A stretch of 64,000 nt of DNA from Massilia sp. Root335 (GTDB lineage: Bacteria; Pseudomonadota; Gammaproteobacteria; Burkholderiales; Burkholderiaceae_D), in assembly GCF_001425685.1 (NCBI RefSeq), contig NZ_LMCY01000051.1:69237-133236 (forward strand), in the 5' to 3' direction. How positions within the stretch are numbered: the first letter of the stretch is position 1; each line of letters starts with the position of its first letter. The position numbers and the translations under genes were made by a program. Shown piece by piece: positions 8,186-18,100 of the stretch. The notes beneath the pieces are model-generated. The model was not told the DNA's origin. It did no database searches and saw only the letters and a list, made by a program, of their open reading frames with translations.

Positions 8186-9123
8186 AACTCTATCGTGAAG
8201 ACCATGGCTGGACCGAGCGCCTGCTCGCATCCGCCGCGCCGTCCGTCACGCTGCGCTCGGCCGTGCCGCCGCACCTGGCGGGCTTCAGGAAAGTGCGCGA
8301 ATTCGCGAAGATCCGGCTGCGCGCCATCCTGCATCCGCGCCAGACGCCGCAGTGGCTGCACCTGCTCAACGCGCACCCGGCGTTCTCGGAATACGTGCGC
8401 AACTGCCCGCGCTTCCTGTACAAGGTCTACCGCCCCTACATCAGCCACGTGCTGGACGCCGACGCGCGCCTGGAAGCGATCCGCGCGCATTACGACTTCA
8501 TGTTCCGGCGCGGCCTGGGCCAGACGCTGGCGCGCGCCAGCCTCGGTCCCGTCGTGCTGGCCGAGGCCGCGGGCAGGAGCGGCCTGCCCTACCAGATCCA
8601 GCTGCGCACCGTGAACATGTTCGACCGCGAGGGCGAACTGGTGCTGCAGCTGACCCAGGCCGACAGCGTCCTGTACACGGTGGCGTTCACGGTGGCGCCG
8701 CGCGACGGCCGCCCGGCTGTCAGCATCGGCTGCATCCAGGGCGGCAAGACGATCGATGCGCGCGAGGCGATCCGCACGGCCACGCGCGAACTGCACGGCA
8801 TCCGGCCCAAGCAACTGATGGCGATCGTCGTGCGCCAGCTGGGCCACGCCTACGGGTGCGAGCGCATGGTGATGGTCTCGAACCGCAACCGCGTGATCTA
8901 CAAGGCAATCCGCCACGGCCGCGTGCTGGCGGACTACGACCAGCTGTGGGACGAACTTGGTGCGCGCAAGCGGCCCGACGGCGACTGGGAACTCGACTGC
9001 GCGCCGGTGGCGGCGCCGGACCTGGAGAGCATCCCGTCGAAGAAGCGCTCGGAGGCACGCAAGCGGCATGAGCTCGTGAGCCGGCTCGCTGACGACGTGT
9101 GCGAAGGGTTACGAGCCCGGTAG
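8182..9123 (+). CDS. VirK/YbjX family protein (DUF535)
   Basis: The protein has 313 residues and no signal peptide or membrane segment. The pattern FLYKVYRPYISHVL...ARLEAIRAHYDFM near residues 80-115, the LGPVVLAEAAG segment, and the YTVAFTV...IGCIQGG and MVSNRNRVIY blocks are hallmarks of the DUF535/VirK family. Members (Shigella VirK, Salmonella YbjX/SomA) are linked to outer-membrane integrity and resistance to antimicrobial peptides; the biochemical activity is unknown. It converges on the LPS core gene waaF. Its TAG stop (9121-9123) is the TAG in the GTAGGGTGGGC end of a family A repeat, so the element fixes the gene's end. Confidence 0.8.
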   Translation: MKLYREDHGWTERLLASAAPSVTLRSAVPPHLAGFRKVREFAKIRLRAILHPRQTPQWLHLLNAHPAFSEYVRNCPRFLYKVYRPYISHVLDADARLEAIRAHYDFMFRRGLGQTLARASLGPVVLAEAAGRSGLPYQIQLRTVNMFDREGELVLQLTQADSVLYTVAFTVAPRDGRPAVSIGCIQGGKTIDAREAIRTATRELHGIRPKQLMAIVVRQLGHAYGCERMVMVSNRNRVIYKAIRHGRVLADYDQLWDELGARKRPDGDWELDCAPVAAPDLESIPSKKRSEARKRHELVSRLADDVCEGLRAR

Positions 9124-9237
9124 GGTGGGCGCGGTCGGCGTAGGCACCCCGTGCCCACGCGTTCAACGTCCGCCGGCGCGGACGCGAATTATTCAATGTC
9201 GCGTATCACCGCGTGGGCACGGAAGTGCCCACCCTAC
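9120..9237. repeat. Pair of family A palindromic repeats between convergent genes
   Basis: Copy one (9120-9161) runs from GTAGGGTGGGC to GCCCACGCG, with an internal GCGGTCGGCGTAG duplication. Copy two (9210-9237) is inverted, from CGCGTGGGCAC to GTGCCCACCCTAC. The first supplies the TAG stop of the VirK-family gene. The second lies inside the waaF reading frame near its end. The order of the arms is opposite to that at 1466-1640. Confidence 0.85.
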
Positions 9238-10294
9238 GGTTGTCGCGGACCGGCACCAGGATCGGCACCAACTCGCTCCACACCCGCTCCACACCCATCT
9301 TGTTCATGCAATCGTGATGCCCGAGCGGGCACTCGCGCTTGCGGCACGGCGAGCATTCGAGGCGCAGCGACACCGTGCGCGCCACTTCCGACAGCGGCGG
9401 CGCGTAGTCCGGATCGGTCGAACCGTACAAGGCCACCACCGGACGGTTCAGCGCCGACGCGATGTGCAGCAGGCCGGAATCGTTGGAGACGACGGCGCCG
9501 GCCTGCGCCAGCAGGGCGATGGCGTCGTCGAGCGACGTCTTGCCGGCCAGGTTCAGCACCGCCGAACCGGCCGCGCCGGCATGCTGCTGCACCTGGGCGC
9601 ACGTCTCGCGGTCGTTCGGGGAGCCGAGCAGCACGACCTGCACGCCCGGCACGGCGTCCACGACCCGGGCCGCCAGCGCGCCGTAATGCGCGGGCGGCCA
9701 ACGCTTGGCGATGCCGAATTCCGCGCCCGGCGCGAACGCGACGATGGGGCGCGTGAGATCGACGTCGAGGCGTTTCCCGACCTGCTCCGTCTCTTCCCCG
9801 CCGACGACGAGGAACGGGCGCGCCAGCTTGCCCGGCAGCGGCAGCTCGGGCTCGCGCGCGAGGGCCGCGTAGAACGGCACCATCGAGCGCGGCGGCTTCT
9901 CGTCGTGGTGCATGACGTTGACCATCCCGTAGCGCATCTCGCCCTTGTAGCCCACGCGGCGCGGAATGCGCGCCAGCCACGGGATCAGCGCGTATTTCAG
10001 CGTGTTGGGCAGCACGTAGGCGTCGCTGTAGCCGCGCTCCTTGAGCAGGCGCGCGTAGCGCCAGCGTTCGCCCAGCTGCAGGGCGCGATGGCGGAACGGC
10101 GTCACCAGGATATCGTCCGCTTCCTGGATGCGGCGCCACACGGGCACCACCTGCGGCGGCGCCAGCACGTCGATGGCGCGCTCCGGGTGGGCCTGCTTGA
10201 GCAGGCGCAGCAGGGGCTGGGCCATCACGGCGTCGCCGATCCAGTTCGGCGAGATGACCAGGGTCCGCGCCCGCTCGTTGCTCTTCCCGGTCAT
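9206..10294 (-). CDS. waaF: ADP-heptose:LPS heptosyltransferase II
   Basis: This 362-residue GT9 enzyme adds the second L-glycero-D-manno-heptose to the LPS inner core on the cytoplasmic face. It opens with the family's ISPNWIGDAVMAQPLLRLLK, and shows FAPGAEFGIAKRWPPAHY (about 188-205) and SNDSGLLHIASALNRPVVALYGSTDP (with the catalytic/nucleotide region around Asp-Ser-Gly). The cysteine-rich tail CSPCRKRECPLGHHDCM is typical of WaaF. Its ATG overlaps the msbA stop by 4 nt (ATGA), so it is translationally coupled to the flippase gene. The last 14 or so residues (VRDNRRVGTSVPTR) are read through a family A repeat, so the C-terminus differs from a normal WaaF end. Confidence 0.92.
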   Translation of the reverse strand: MTGKSNERARTLVISPNWIGDAVMAQPLLRLLKQAHPERAIDVLAPPQVVPVWRRIQEADDILVTPFRHRALQLGERWRYARLLKERGYSDAYVLPNTLKYALIPWLARIPRRVGYKGEMRYGMVNVMHHDEKPPRSMVPFYAALAREPELPLPGKLARPFLVVGGEETEQVGKRLDVDLTRPIVAFAPGAEFGIAKRWPPAHYGALAARVVDAVPGVQVVLLGSPNDRETCAQVQQHAGAAGSAVLNLAGKTSLDDAIALLAQAGAVVSNDSGLLHIASALNRPVVALYGSTDPDYAPPLSEVARTVSLRLECSPCRKRECPLGHHDCMNKMGVERVWSELVPILVPVRDNRRVGTSVPTR

Positions 10295-12021
10295 GTTTCT
10301 TCCACCAGGGCGGAGAACTGCAGGCGGTACAGGTTGGCGTACATGCCGCCCTGCGCCAGCAGCTGGTCGTGCGTGCCCTGCTCGACGATGCGGCCGTGTT
10401 CCATCACGACGATCAGGTCGGCGCCCTCGATGGTCGACAGGCGGTGCGCGATCACGAACGTGGTGCGGCCCGCCATCAGCGTGTCGAGGGCAGCCTGCAC
10501 GGCGCGTTCCGATTCGTTGTCGAGCGCCGACGTGGCCTCGTCCAGGATCAGGATCGGCGCATCCTTGTAGATGGCGCGGGCGATGGCAACGCGCTGGCGC
10601 TGCCCGCCCGACAGGCGCATGCCGTTCTCGCCGATCATCGTGTCGACGCCTTCCGGCAGGCGCGCGACGACGTCGCCCAGGTGCGCGGCGTGGATGGCCG
10701 CGTGCAGGCGCGCCTCGTCGACGTGCTCGGCGCCGTACGCGACGTTGGCGCGCAGCGTGTCGTCGAACAGCACGACGTTCTGGCTCACGAGCGCCAGCTG
10801 GGCGCGCAGCGACGACAATTCGATGTCCTGGTACGGGATGCCGTCCAGCAGGACGCGGCCGGATTCCGGCTCGTAGAAGCGCGTGACGAGGTTCACGAAC
10901 GTCGACTTGCCGCCGCCGGACATGCCGACCAGCGCGACGGTCTGGCCCGGCTTCACGTCCAGCGACACGTCGTCCAGCGCGGGCGCATGCGCGTTTGGGT
11001 AGCGGAACGTCACGTGCTCGAAGCGCACGTGGCCCTGCGCGCGCGCGAGGGTGCGCGTGCCCGGATCGTGCTCGACGGGCGCGTCGATCAGTTCGAACAC
11101 GGTCTCGGCCGCGGCGATCCCGCGCTGCATCGGGCCGTTCACCTCGGCCAGCGCCTTCAGCGGCGTCAGGAGCATCAGCATCAGCGTAACGAACTGGGTG
11201 AATTCGCCGACCGTCATGTCGGCCCGCAGCGCCAGCACGACGACGAGCGACAGCGCCAGCGACGTGGCGATCTGCGTCACGGGCGTCGTGGCGGCGAACG
11301 CCACCGTCATGCGTTGCGAAAAGCCGCGCAGCGCCTCGCTGCGCAGGAAGAACCTGCGGTTTTCGTAGCGCTCACCGGAGAACACGCGGATCACCTGGTG
11401 GCCGCGCGCCGCTTCCTCGACGACCTGGGTCATCTCGGCCGTCACGCGCTGGTTTTCGCGGTTCAGGTGGCGCAGGCGGCGGCTCGTCGTCCGCACGATC
11501 ACGGCCGTCAGCGGCACGACGACGATCGCGACGAGGGTCAGCTTCCAGTTCAGCCACAGCAGCGAGCCGAGCAGGCCGATGACGACCAGCACGTCGCGCA
11601 CGAACGAGATGAACACGGACTGGATCATGTCCACGACCTGGCGCACGTCGCCGACGACGGTGTTGATCACCTTGCCCGTCGACTCTTCGTGGAAGCGCGC
11701 GACCGGCAGGCGCAGCAGCCGTGCGAAGGCCTGGGCGCGCAAGTCGTTCAGCACGCGCGAGAGCACCCAGTTGTTGTAGTAGGCGGTGGCGAACGTGCCG
11801 ATGCCGCGCAGGACGAAGATTGACACGAGCACGCCGGGGATCCACCACAGGCTGAACGGCACCTTGTTCTTGAAGCCCATGTCCATCAGCAACTGCAAGG
11901 CCTTGCCCAGCAACGGCTGGGTGGCGGCCGTCAACGCCATCGCGAGCAGCGACAGGAAGGCGCGCCCGCGATACGGTTTCAGGATCGCCCACAGGCGCTT
12001 GATGATGACGCTGTTATCCAA
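10291..12021 (-). CDS. msbA: Lipid A export ATP-binding/permease protein MsbA
   Basis: This is a 576-residue ABC half-transporter of normal MsbA length. Residues 1 to about 310 hold six membrane segments with the exporter coupling-helix signature FHEESTGKVINTVVGDVRQV. The nucleotide-binding domain has Walker A GMSGGGKST, Q-loop VSQNVVLFDD, signature LSGGQRQR, Walker B ILILDEATSALD and an H-loop IAHRLST. It flips lipid A-core across the inner membrane. It is embedded in an LPS cluster: it overlaps the O-antigen-ligase-like gene upstream by 8 nt and waaF downstream by 4 nt. The cargo assignment rests on this context, since general multidrug half-exporters look similar. Confidence 0.9.
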   Translation of the reverse strand: MDNSVIIKRLWAILKPYRGRAFLSLLAMALTAATQPLLGKALQLLMDMGFKNKVPFSLWWIPGVLVSIFVLRGIGTFATAYYNNWVLSRVLNDLRAQAFARLLRLPVARFHEESTGKVINTVVGDVRQVVDMIQSVFISFVRDVLVVIGLLGSLLWLNWKLTLVAIVVVPLTAVIVRTTSRRLRHLNRENQRVTAEMTQVVEEAARGHQVIRVFSGERYENRRFFLRSEALRGFSQRMTVAFAATTPVTQIATSLALSLVVVLALRADMTVGEFTQFVTLMLMLLTPLKALAEVNGPMQRGIAAAETVFELIDAPVEHDPGTRTLARAQGHVRFEHVTFRYPNAHAPALDDVSLDVKPGQTVALVGMSGGGKSTFVNLVTRFYEPESGRVLLDGIPYQDIELSSLRAQLALVSQNVVLFDDTLRANVAYGAEHVDEARLHAAIHAAHLGDVVARLPEGVDTMIGENGMRLSGGQRQRVAIARAIYKDAPILILDEATSALDNESERAVQAALDTLMAGRTTFVIAHRLSTIEGADLIVVMEHGRIVEQGTHDQLLAQGGMYANLYRLQFSALVEET

Positions 12022-13261
12022 TTTTTTCTTTCGCGTTCAGGCAGAAGCCCATGAGCAGAAACACCATGAGCGCATAGAACAGACTGCCCTTCATAGACCA
12101 GAAAATCACTTCCGTCAGCCCGAAACCGACATAGCCGAGCACCACCAGCGCCCCGCCCAGCGCGACCGCGAACTGCGGTGCGCGCGCTTCCGTCGCCCGC
12201 CCCAGGCGGCGCAGGAAAAACCGCAGGGGCGCGGCCAGGGTGGCGGCCCAGATGACGAAGCCGACCGCGCCGCCCGTCGCCAGGGCCTGCAACCCGTCAT
12301 TATGCAGGTGCGGCAGCTCGAGCACCATCGGATCGAGCCGGCCGGCCTGTGCATACTCGGCCAGGCGTGCGCGGCACGCATCGAAATCCATGCCGAACAA
12401 CGGGTGTTCGCGGATCAGCATGACGGCGCCCTTCCACAATTCCAGCCGGGTCCCCACATTCGTCCACACGGTGCCGCCCTCGTACCAGGTGCGGGCGTCG
12501 TGGACGCCTTCGGCGAAGCGTTCCTGCACGCCCAGCGCCGGCATGAACCAGGCCGCGGCCAGCACGGCCACGCCGGCCGCCAGCAGCGCACGCCCGCGCC
12601 GGCTGTCGATCCGGCCCGCATGGCGCCCCAGCACGAGCGCCGCCAGCACCAGCGCCGCCCACCCGCCGCGGGTGCCGGTCAGCACGGACGCGGCGAAGCC
12701 CGCCAGCGCCCCGGCGCCGGCCAGCAGCGCATCGCGCGGGCGGTCGCGCATATCGATCGCGCCGGCCAGCGCCAGCAGCGCCAGCAGCATGGCGAGATCG
12801 CCGAACGTGATCGAATTGATGAAGCCCCCCGGGCGCTCGATGTGCAGGGCGAAGCGCTGCCAGGCGATGAACGGCAGCGCCGCCACCGCCCCCGCGCTCG
12901 CGCCCCACCACAGCGCGCGCCGCGGCGCGCGGCTCGCCACCACGGCGGCCAGCACGGTCAGGGACAGGAGCATGCGCACCGGTTTTTCCACCACACTCAT
13001 CTTTTCGCCGCGCAGCAGCGCGCAGGCCAGCACGAACAGGAGATGCAGCAGAAAGGCTAGCACGACCCAGCGCACCTCCGGCCAGTGGCGCACGAGCGCA
13101 TCACGGCACGGTTTGAACAATATCAAGGCGCTGACCAGGAAGAGGAAACTTGCAAGACTCACGCCGAACGAGGTGACGAGGCTCGAAAAGGGTAACAGGA
13201 AGGCCAGGGCGCCGATCCAGACCCGCATCGGCTCCCTCGTATTCGTCGGATTACTGTTCAT
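12014..13261 (-). CDS. O-antigen ligase-like membrane protein (Wzy_C/WaaL superfamily)
   Basis: This 415-residue polytopic protein has about 10-12 hydrophobic helices. The large periplasmic loop contains the Wzy_C signature: TGTRGGW near residue 200, and GTRLELWKGA, HPLFGMDF and the HLHNDGLQALATGG segment (His-Asn) around residues 275-335. These are the conserved arginine and histidine positions of the O-antigen ligase/polymerase family, which transfers undecaprenyl-linked glycan to lipid A-core. Position as first gene of a waaL-msbA-waaF operon favours ligase over polymerase. ATG 13261 is used here; an internal ATG at codon 12 is an alternative. The O-antigen export genes sit 24 kb away. Confidence 0.8.
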   Translation of the reverse strand: MNSNPTNTREPMRVWIGALAFLLPFSSLVTSFGVSLASFLFLVSALILFKPCRDALVRHWPEVRWVVLAFLLHLLFVLACALLRGEKMSVVEKPVRMLLSLTVLAAVVASRAPRRALWWGASAGAVAALPFIAWQRFALHIERPGGFINSITFGDLAMLLALLALAGAIDMRDRPRDALLAGAGALAGFAASVLTGTRGGWAALVLAALVLGRHAGRIDSRRGRALLAAGVAVLAAAWFMPALGVQERFAEGVHDARTWYEGGTVWTNVGTRLELWKGAVMLIREHPLFGMDFDACRARLAEYAQAGRLDPMVLELPHLHNDGLQALATGGAVGFVIWAATLAAPLRFFLRRLGRATEARAPQFAVALGGALVVLGYVGFGLTEVIFWSMKGSLFYALMVFLLMGFCLNAKEKIG

Positions 13262-13316
13262 TGATGTTCTTGTGGGATACTCTTGCCCCTGAATACAGCA
13301 GTGTACAACGGACCTT

Positions 13317-14153
13317 ATGCGTCACGCTCTGACAATCTCCGTCGTGATCACCACCTATAACCGGCCAGACGCGCTGGAGGCGGTGGTGCGGGCATGTTTC
13401 ATGCAGAACGACAAGAATTTCGAAATCATTATCGCTGATGATGGCTCGACTGCCAACACGCGTGCCTGCGTCGAACGGCTGGCAGCCGCTTCACCGGTGC
13501 TTCTACGCCACGTCTGGCAACCCGACGTGGGGTTTCGCGCCGCCATGGCACGCAATCGCGGCATTCTCGCCGCCACCGGTGACTACATCATCTTCCTGGA
13601 CGGCGACTGCGTCCCGCAGCGCGATTTCATCGCCCGCCACCGCGCTCTGGCCCGGCCCGGCTGGCTCGTGTCGGGCAGCCGCATCCTGATGTCCGAGACG
13701 CTGACACGCCGGGTGCTGGACGACGGGATCGATGTCGCCGCCACGTCCCCGCTCACACGCCTGCGCTGGCGGCTGCGCGGCGACCTGAACAAGACCCTGC
13801 AGCCGCTGGGGCTGCGCTGGCCCGACCTGGGACGCACGTCGCGCAAGTTTTCCTGGCGCCGCATCAAGAGCTGCAACCTGGCCGTGTGGCGCGGCGACCT
13901 GGAACGGGTGAACGGCTTCGACGAGAGTTTCACGGGCTGGGGCCACGAGGATTCCGACCTCGTCGTGCGCCTGTTCCACGCCGGCGTGATGCGCAAGGAC
14001 GGCGCCTTCGCCACCGAAGTGTTCCACCTGTGGCACCGCGAGGCCCGGCGCGACCAGGAGACGAGCAACCGGCAAGTCGTCCTGGAACGCGCCGCGAACA
14101 AGGTTACGCAGGCAACGATCGGCTTGCGCGAGCACGCGAACACGGCGGCGTAG
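13317..14153 (+). CDS. Family 2 glycosyltransferase, probably LPS core
   Basis: The protein has 278 residues. The GT-A nucleotide-binding half shows SVVITTYNRPDALEAVV, the IIADDGS motif and the DxD-like FLDGDCVP (about residues 92-99). The second half has the galactosyltransferase-type block NGFDESFTGWGHEDSDLVVRLF, with the ED catalytic pair. Members use UDP-sugars to extend glycans. It diverges from the waaL/msbA/waaF operon across 55 bp, so a role in LPS core assembly is likely; the donor and linkage cannot be read. ATG 13317 places the motif at residue 8, as is usual. A perfect 22-nt palindrome follows the TAG stop. Confidence 0.82.
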   Translation: MRHALTISVVITTYNRPDALEAVVRACFMQNDKNFEIIIADDGSTANTRACVERLAAASPVLLRHVWQPDVGFRAAMARNRGILAATGDYIIFLDGDCVPQRDFIARHRALARPGWLVSGSRILMSETLTRRVLDDGIDVAATSPLTRLRWRLRGDLNKTLQPLGLRWPDLGRTSRKFSWRRIKSCNLAVWRGDLERVNGFDESFTGWGHEDSDLVVRLFHAGVMRKDGAFATEVFHLWHREARRDQETSNRQVVLERAANKVTQATIGLREHANTAA

Positions 14154-14174
14154 CGGGCGCCGGCCGGCGCCCGC
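14153..14174. terminator. Perfect GC palindrome after the GT2 gene
   Basis: GCGGGCGCCGG is followed directly by its complement CCGGCGCCCGC, overlapping the last base of the stop codon. There is no T-run (TCAACAAATAG follows), so it may act as a pausing or mRNA 3'-end hairpin rather than a classical terminator. Confidence 0.5.
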
Positions 14175-14257
14175 TCAACAAATAGTCTTGTCTTGTGCGC
14201 ATTGCTGCACGAGTTCATCCATTAGAATACCGTTTTTGCTGAATTCGGTACGGGCAC

Positions 14258-14989
14258 ATGGCGACGCAAGGCGAGTACGACTATTTCAAGAACATCGGCG
14301 CGGACGGCATGCGGCACGCCGCGCACAAACCGTGGTCGGACAGCCAGTGCGGCATGTACCTGATGGAACTCGGCGCCATGATGGGCCTGATGCCCGACGG
14401 GGGCCGCCTGCTGGACATGGGCTGCGGGACCGGCTGGACCAGCGTGCTGTTCGCGAAGAAGGGCTACCACGTGATCGGGCAGGACCTGGTGCCGGAAGCC
14501 ATCGACGCGGCGCGCCGGCTCAAGCACGACAACGGCCTGGAACATCTCGACTTCGTCGTGGGCGACTACGAGTCGCTGGCGTTCGAGAACGAATTCGACG
14601 TGGTCGTGTTCTTCGATTGCCTGCACCATGCGGTCGACGAAGTCGGCGCGTTGAGGAGCGCATACCGGGCCCTGAAGCCGGGCGGCATCTGCATCACGTC
14701 GGAGCCGGGACGGGGCCACGAAAAACGCTCGGCCGCCGTCATGCAGGAATTCGGCGTCACGGAACGCGACATGCATCCGGCGAAAATCATCCGCGGCGCG
14801 AAGAAGGCCGGCTTCACGGGCTTTTCCGTGCACCCGCACGCCCAGTATCTGTACATCGCGCTGTACCGGCGCGAGCTGCGCGGCCTGCTCGGCAAGGTGA
14901 TGCGCATCCCCGGCATGCGCGCGCTCGTGGGCGCGTGCACGGTGCTGTTCTCCAAGCACCAGGCGGGGATCGTCGTCCTCAGGAAGTAA
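14258..14989 (+). CDS. Class I SAM-dependent methyltransferase
   Basis: The protein has 243 residues. Motif I LLDMGCGTGWTSVLF (about 50-64), the acidic motif II HVIGQDLVPEAI, DFVVGDYESL and motif IV DVVVFFDCLHHAVD define a Rossmann methyltransferase of the Methyltransf_11/25 type. The stretch following ALKPGG gives the post-motif loop. The C-terminal 60 residues contain a semi-hydrophobic region around RELRGLLGKVMRIPGMRALV that could touch the membrane. It follows the GT2 gene by 104 bp on the same strand, so methylation of a glycan or lipid-linked sugar is a reasonable guess. The substrate is unknown. Confidence 0.75.
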   Translation: MATQGEYDYFKNIGADGMRHAAHKPWSDSQCGMYLMELGAMMGLMPDGGRLLDMGCGTGWTSVLFAKKGYHVIGQDLVPEAIDAARRLKHDNGLEHLDFVVGDYESLAFENEFDVVVFFDCLHHAVDEVGALRSAYRALKPGGICITSEPGRGHEKRSAAVMQEFGVTERDMHPAKIIRGAKKAGFTGFSVHPHAQYLYIALYRRELRGLLGKVMRIPGMRALVGACTVLFSKHQAGIVVLRK

Positions 14990-15012
14990 CAGGCGGCGCG
15001 ATCGGTTCGCAA

Positions 15013-15115
15013 TGGTGGGCGGGGGCCGCCCACCCTACAAATAACGGCTGACGCTGCCGGTTTCCAAAATGGCAAAGGCCGTCCGATTGCGTAGGGTGGG
15101 CACCCCGTGCCCACC
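15013..15115. repeat. Pair of family A palindromic repeats between convergent genes
   Basis: The left copy (15013-15038) is GTGGGCGGGGGCCGCCCACCC plus TAC. The inverted right copy (15091-15115) is GTAGGGTGGGCACCCC plus GTGCCCACC. Each folds as a hairpin, and the pair can fold into a larger one. It lies between the methyltransferase (plus) and dnaE (minus) ends. Here both genes keep their own stop codons outside the element. Confidence 0.85.
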
Positions 15116-15132
15116 AATCGCATCCCCGCCGA

Positions 15133-18100
15133 TCAATATTCGACCGCGACCTCTTTCGCACCGAGGTGCAGCTCGAGCGCGTATTTCAGTTCGTCCGACG
15201 GCGCCACGCGCCACGCGTCGCCCAGCTGCAGGATGCACGGGATGCCCTGCGGCGTCACGCGCAGGCTGACCGGCAGGCCGTTCTCGTGGCGGTACGGCTG
15301 CAGGATCTCGGCCAGCTTGGCCGGCGCGATGGTGCACGCCACGTCCATCTCCAGCTTGTGGCCATACTGGATGCGCGCCGTCGCGATGTCGAACGCCTTT
15401 TCGGCCGTGATGCGCAGGCCGCCGTTGAAGCGGTCTTCCGACACCTTGCCGACGACGAGCAGGAATTCGTCCTCGCGGAAGATGTTCTTGTTGGCCTCGA
15501 ACAGCTCGCTGTAGATCGTGACCTCGACGACGCCCGACTTGTCGTCCAGCGACACGATCAGGATCTTGCCGCGCTGCGTGAGCTGCGTGCGCACGCCCGT
15601 GATCACGCCGCACAGCATGCGCGGATCGCGCGACGGCTCCAGGTCTTTCAGCTTGGTCTTGGCGAAGCGGCGCACTTCCTGCGCGTACGAGTCGAACATG
15701 TGGCCCGACAGGTAGTAGCCCAGCGCGGTCTTTTCCTCGGCCAGCTTCTGGCGGTCGGTCCAGGGCGTCGCCTTCACGTATTCCGGCGGCGCGACGAGGT
15801 CGGAATCGTCGCCGCCGAACAGGCTGACCTGGTTGGCGGCGGCGGCGGCCTGCCCCGCCGCTTCCATCGCGAAGGCGACCGACGCGAGCAGCACGGCGCG
15901 GTCGGTGCCGAAGCAATCCATCGCGCCGGCGCGGATCAGCGATTCGATCGTGCGGCGGTTGATCTGCTTGCGGTCGACGCGCTTGCAGAAGTCGAACAGG
16001 TCCTTGAACCGGCCGCCTTCCTCGCGCGCCGCGATGATCGCCTCGATCGCACCCTGGCCCGCGCCCTTCACGCCGCCCAGGCCGTAGCGGATGTTTTTCA
16101 CCTGCTTGCCCGTGACGGACGGCGGCGGGCCTTCCGGCGTGAAGCGGAACTGCGATTCGTTGACGTCCGGCGGCAGGATCGTCAGGCCGCACATGTCGAT
16201 CGAGTCCTCGACGAGGATCTTGATCTTGTCCGTGTCTTCCATCGCCAGCGACATGTTGGCTGCCATGAACGCGGCGGTGTGGTGGACCTTGAGGTACGCC
16301 GTGTGATACGACAGCAGCGCGTACGCGGCCGCGTGCGACTTGTTGAAGCCGTAGCCCGCGAACTTCTCCATCAGGTCGAAGATCTCGTCGGCCTTTTCGG
16401 TCGACAGGCCGTCCTTCGCGGCGCCGGCGCGGAAGATCGCGCGGTGCTCGGCCATTTCCTCGGCCTTCTTCTTGCCCATCGCACGGCGCAGCATGTCCGC
16501 GCCGCCCAGCGAGTAGCCGCCGACGATCTGCGCCATCTGCATCACCTGCTCCTGGTAGACCATGATGCCGTAGGTCTCGGACAGGATGGACTCCGTGCGC
16601 GGGTCCGGGTAGTCGAACTTTTCGCCGTGCTTGCGCTTGCAGAAGTCGGGGATCAGGTCCATCGGGCCCGGACGGTACAGCGCCACGAGCGCGATGATGT
16701 CCTCGAAGCGGTCGGGACGCGCATCTTTCAGCATGCCCTGCATGCCGCGGCTTTCGAGCTGGAACACGGCGACGGTCTTCGCATCCGTCAGCAGTTTATA
16801 GGTCGGCCGGTCCGTCAGCGGCAGCCTGGCCAGGTCGAAATCCTTGTCGGCCGGGTCGAGCCCGCGGATGTAGTTGACGGCGCGGTCGAGGATCGTCAGC
16901 GTGGTCAGGCCCAGGAAGTCGAACTTCACCAGGCCGGCCGCCTCGACGTCGTCCTTGTCGTACTGCGACACGACGCCGGCGTCGCCGCCCTGCGTGTACA
17001 GCGGGCAGAAGTCGGTCAGCTTGCCGGGGGCGATCAAGACGCCGCCCGCGTGCATGCCGATGTTGCGGGTGATGCCTTCGACCTGCTGCGCGAGCTCGAT
17101 CAGCTGCTTCACCTCTTCCTCGTTCTCGAGGCGCTCCTTCAGCATCGGTTCTTCCTCGATCGCCTCGGCGATCGACACCTGCTTGCCCGGCTTGAACGGG
17201 ATCAGCTTGGAGATGCCGTCGCAGAAGTTGTACCCGAAATCGAGCACGCGGCCCACGTCGCGGATCGCGCCCTTCGCCGCCATCGTACCGAACGTGGCGA
17301 TCTGCGACACGGCGTCGCGGCCGTACAGGTCCTTCACGTGCTGGATCACCAGTTCGCGCTTTTCCTGGCAGAAGTCGATGTCGAAGTCGGGCATCGAGAC
17401 GCGTTCCGGGTTCAGGAAACGTTCGAACAGCAGGTTGTACTTGAGCGGATCGAGGTCGGTGATCTTGAGCGCGTACGCCACCAGCGAACCCGCGCCGGAA
17501 CCGCGGCCCGGGCCGATCGGCACGCCGTTGTTCTTGCCCCACTGGATGAACTCCGCCACGATGAGGAAGTAGCCCGGGAACTTCATCTTGATGATGGTGT
17601 TGTTCTCGAACTCGAGGCGCGCCTCGTAGCGCGGCCGCTCTTTCTCGCGCTGTTCCTCGTTCGGGTACAGCTCGACGAGGCGCTCTTCCAGGCCCTTCTT
17701 CGTTTCGGCGATGAGGAATTCGTCGATGGTCATGCCCGGCGTCGGGAAGTTCGGCAGCTGCGGCTTGCCGAGCGTGAGCGTCACGTTGCAGCGCTTGGCG
17801 ATCTCCACCGAGTTGGCCAGGGCGCCCGGCAAGTCCTTGAACAGCTCGGCCATCTCGGCCTGCGACTTGAAGCACATGCCTTCGTTGAAGCGGCGCACGC
17901 GCTTGGCGTTGGCCAGCATCTCGCCCTCGGCGATACAGACGCGCGCCTCGTGCGCGATGAATTCGTCCTTGCTGATGAACTGCACCGGATGCGTCGCGAC
18001 GACGGGCAGCCCGAGCCGGTTCGCCAGCGCCACCGAGTGACGTACCTGCTGTTCCTGGTTCGGCTGGCCGGCGCGCTGGATCTCGACGTAGAAGTGGCCC

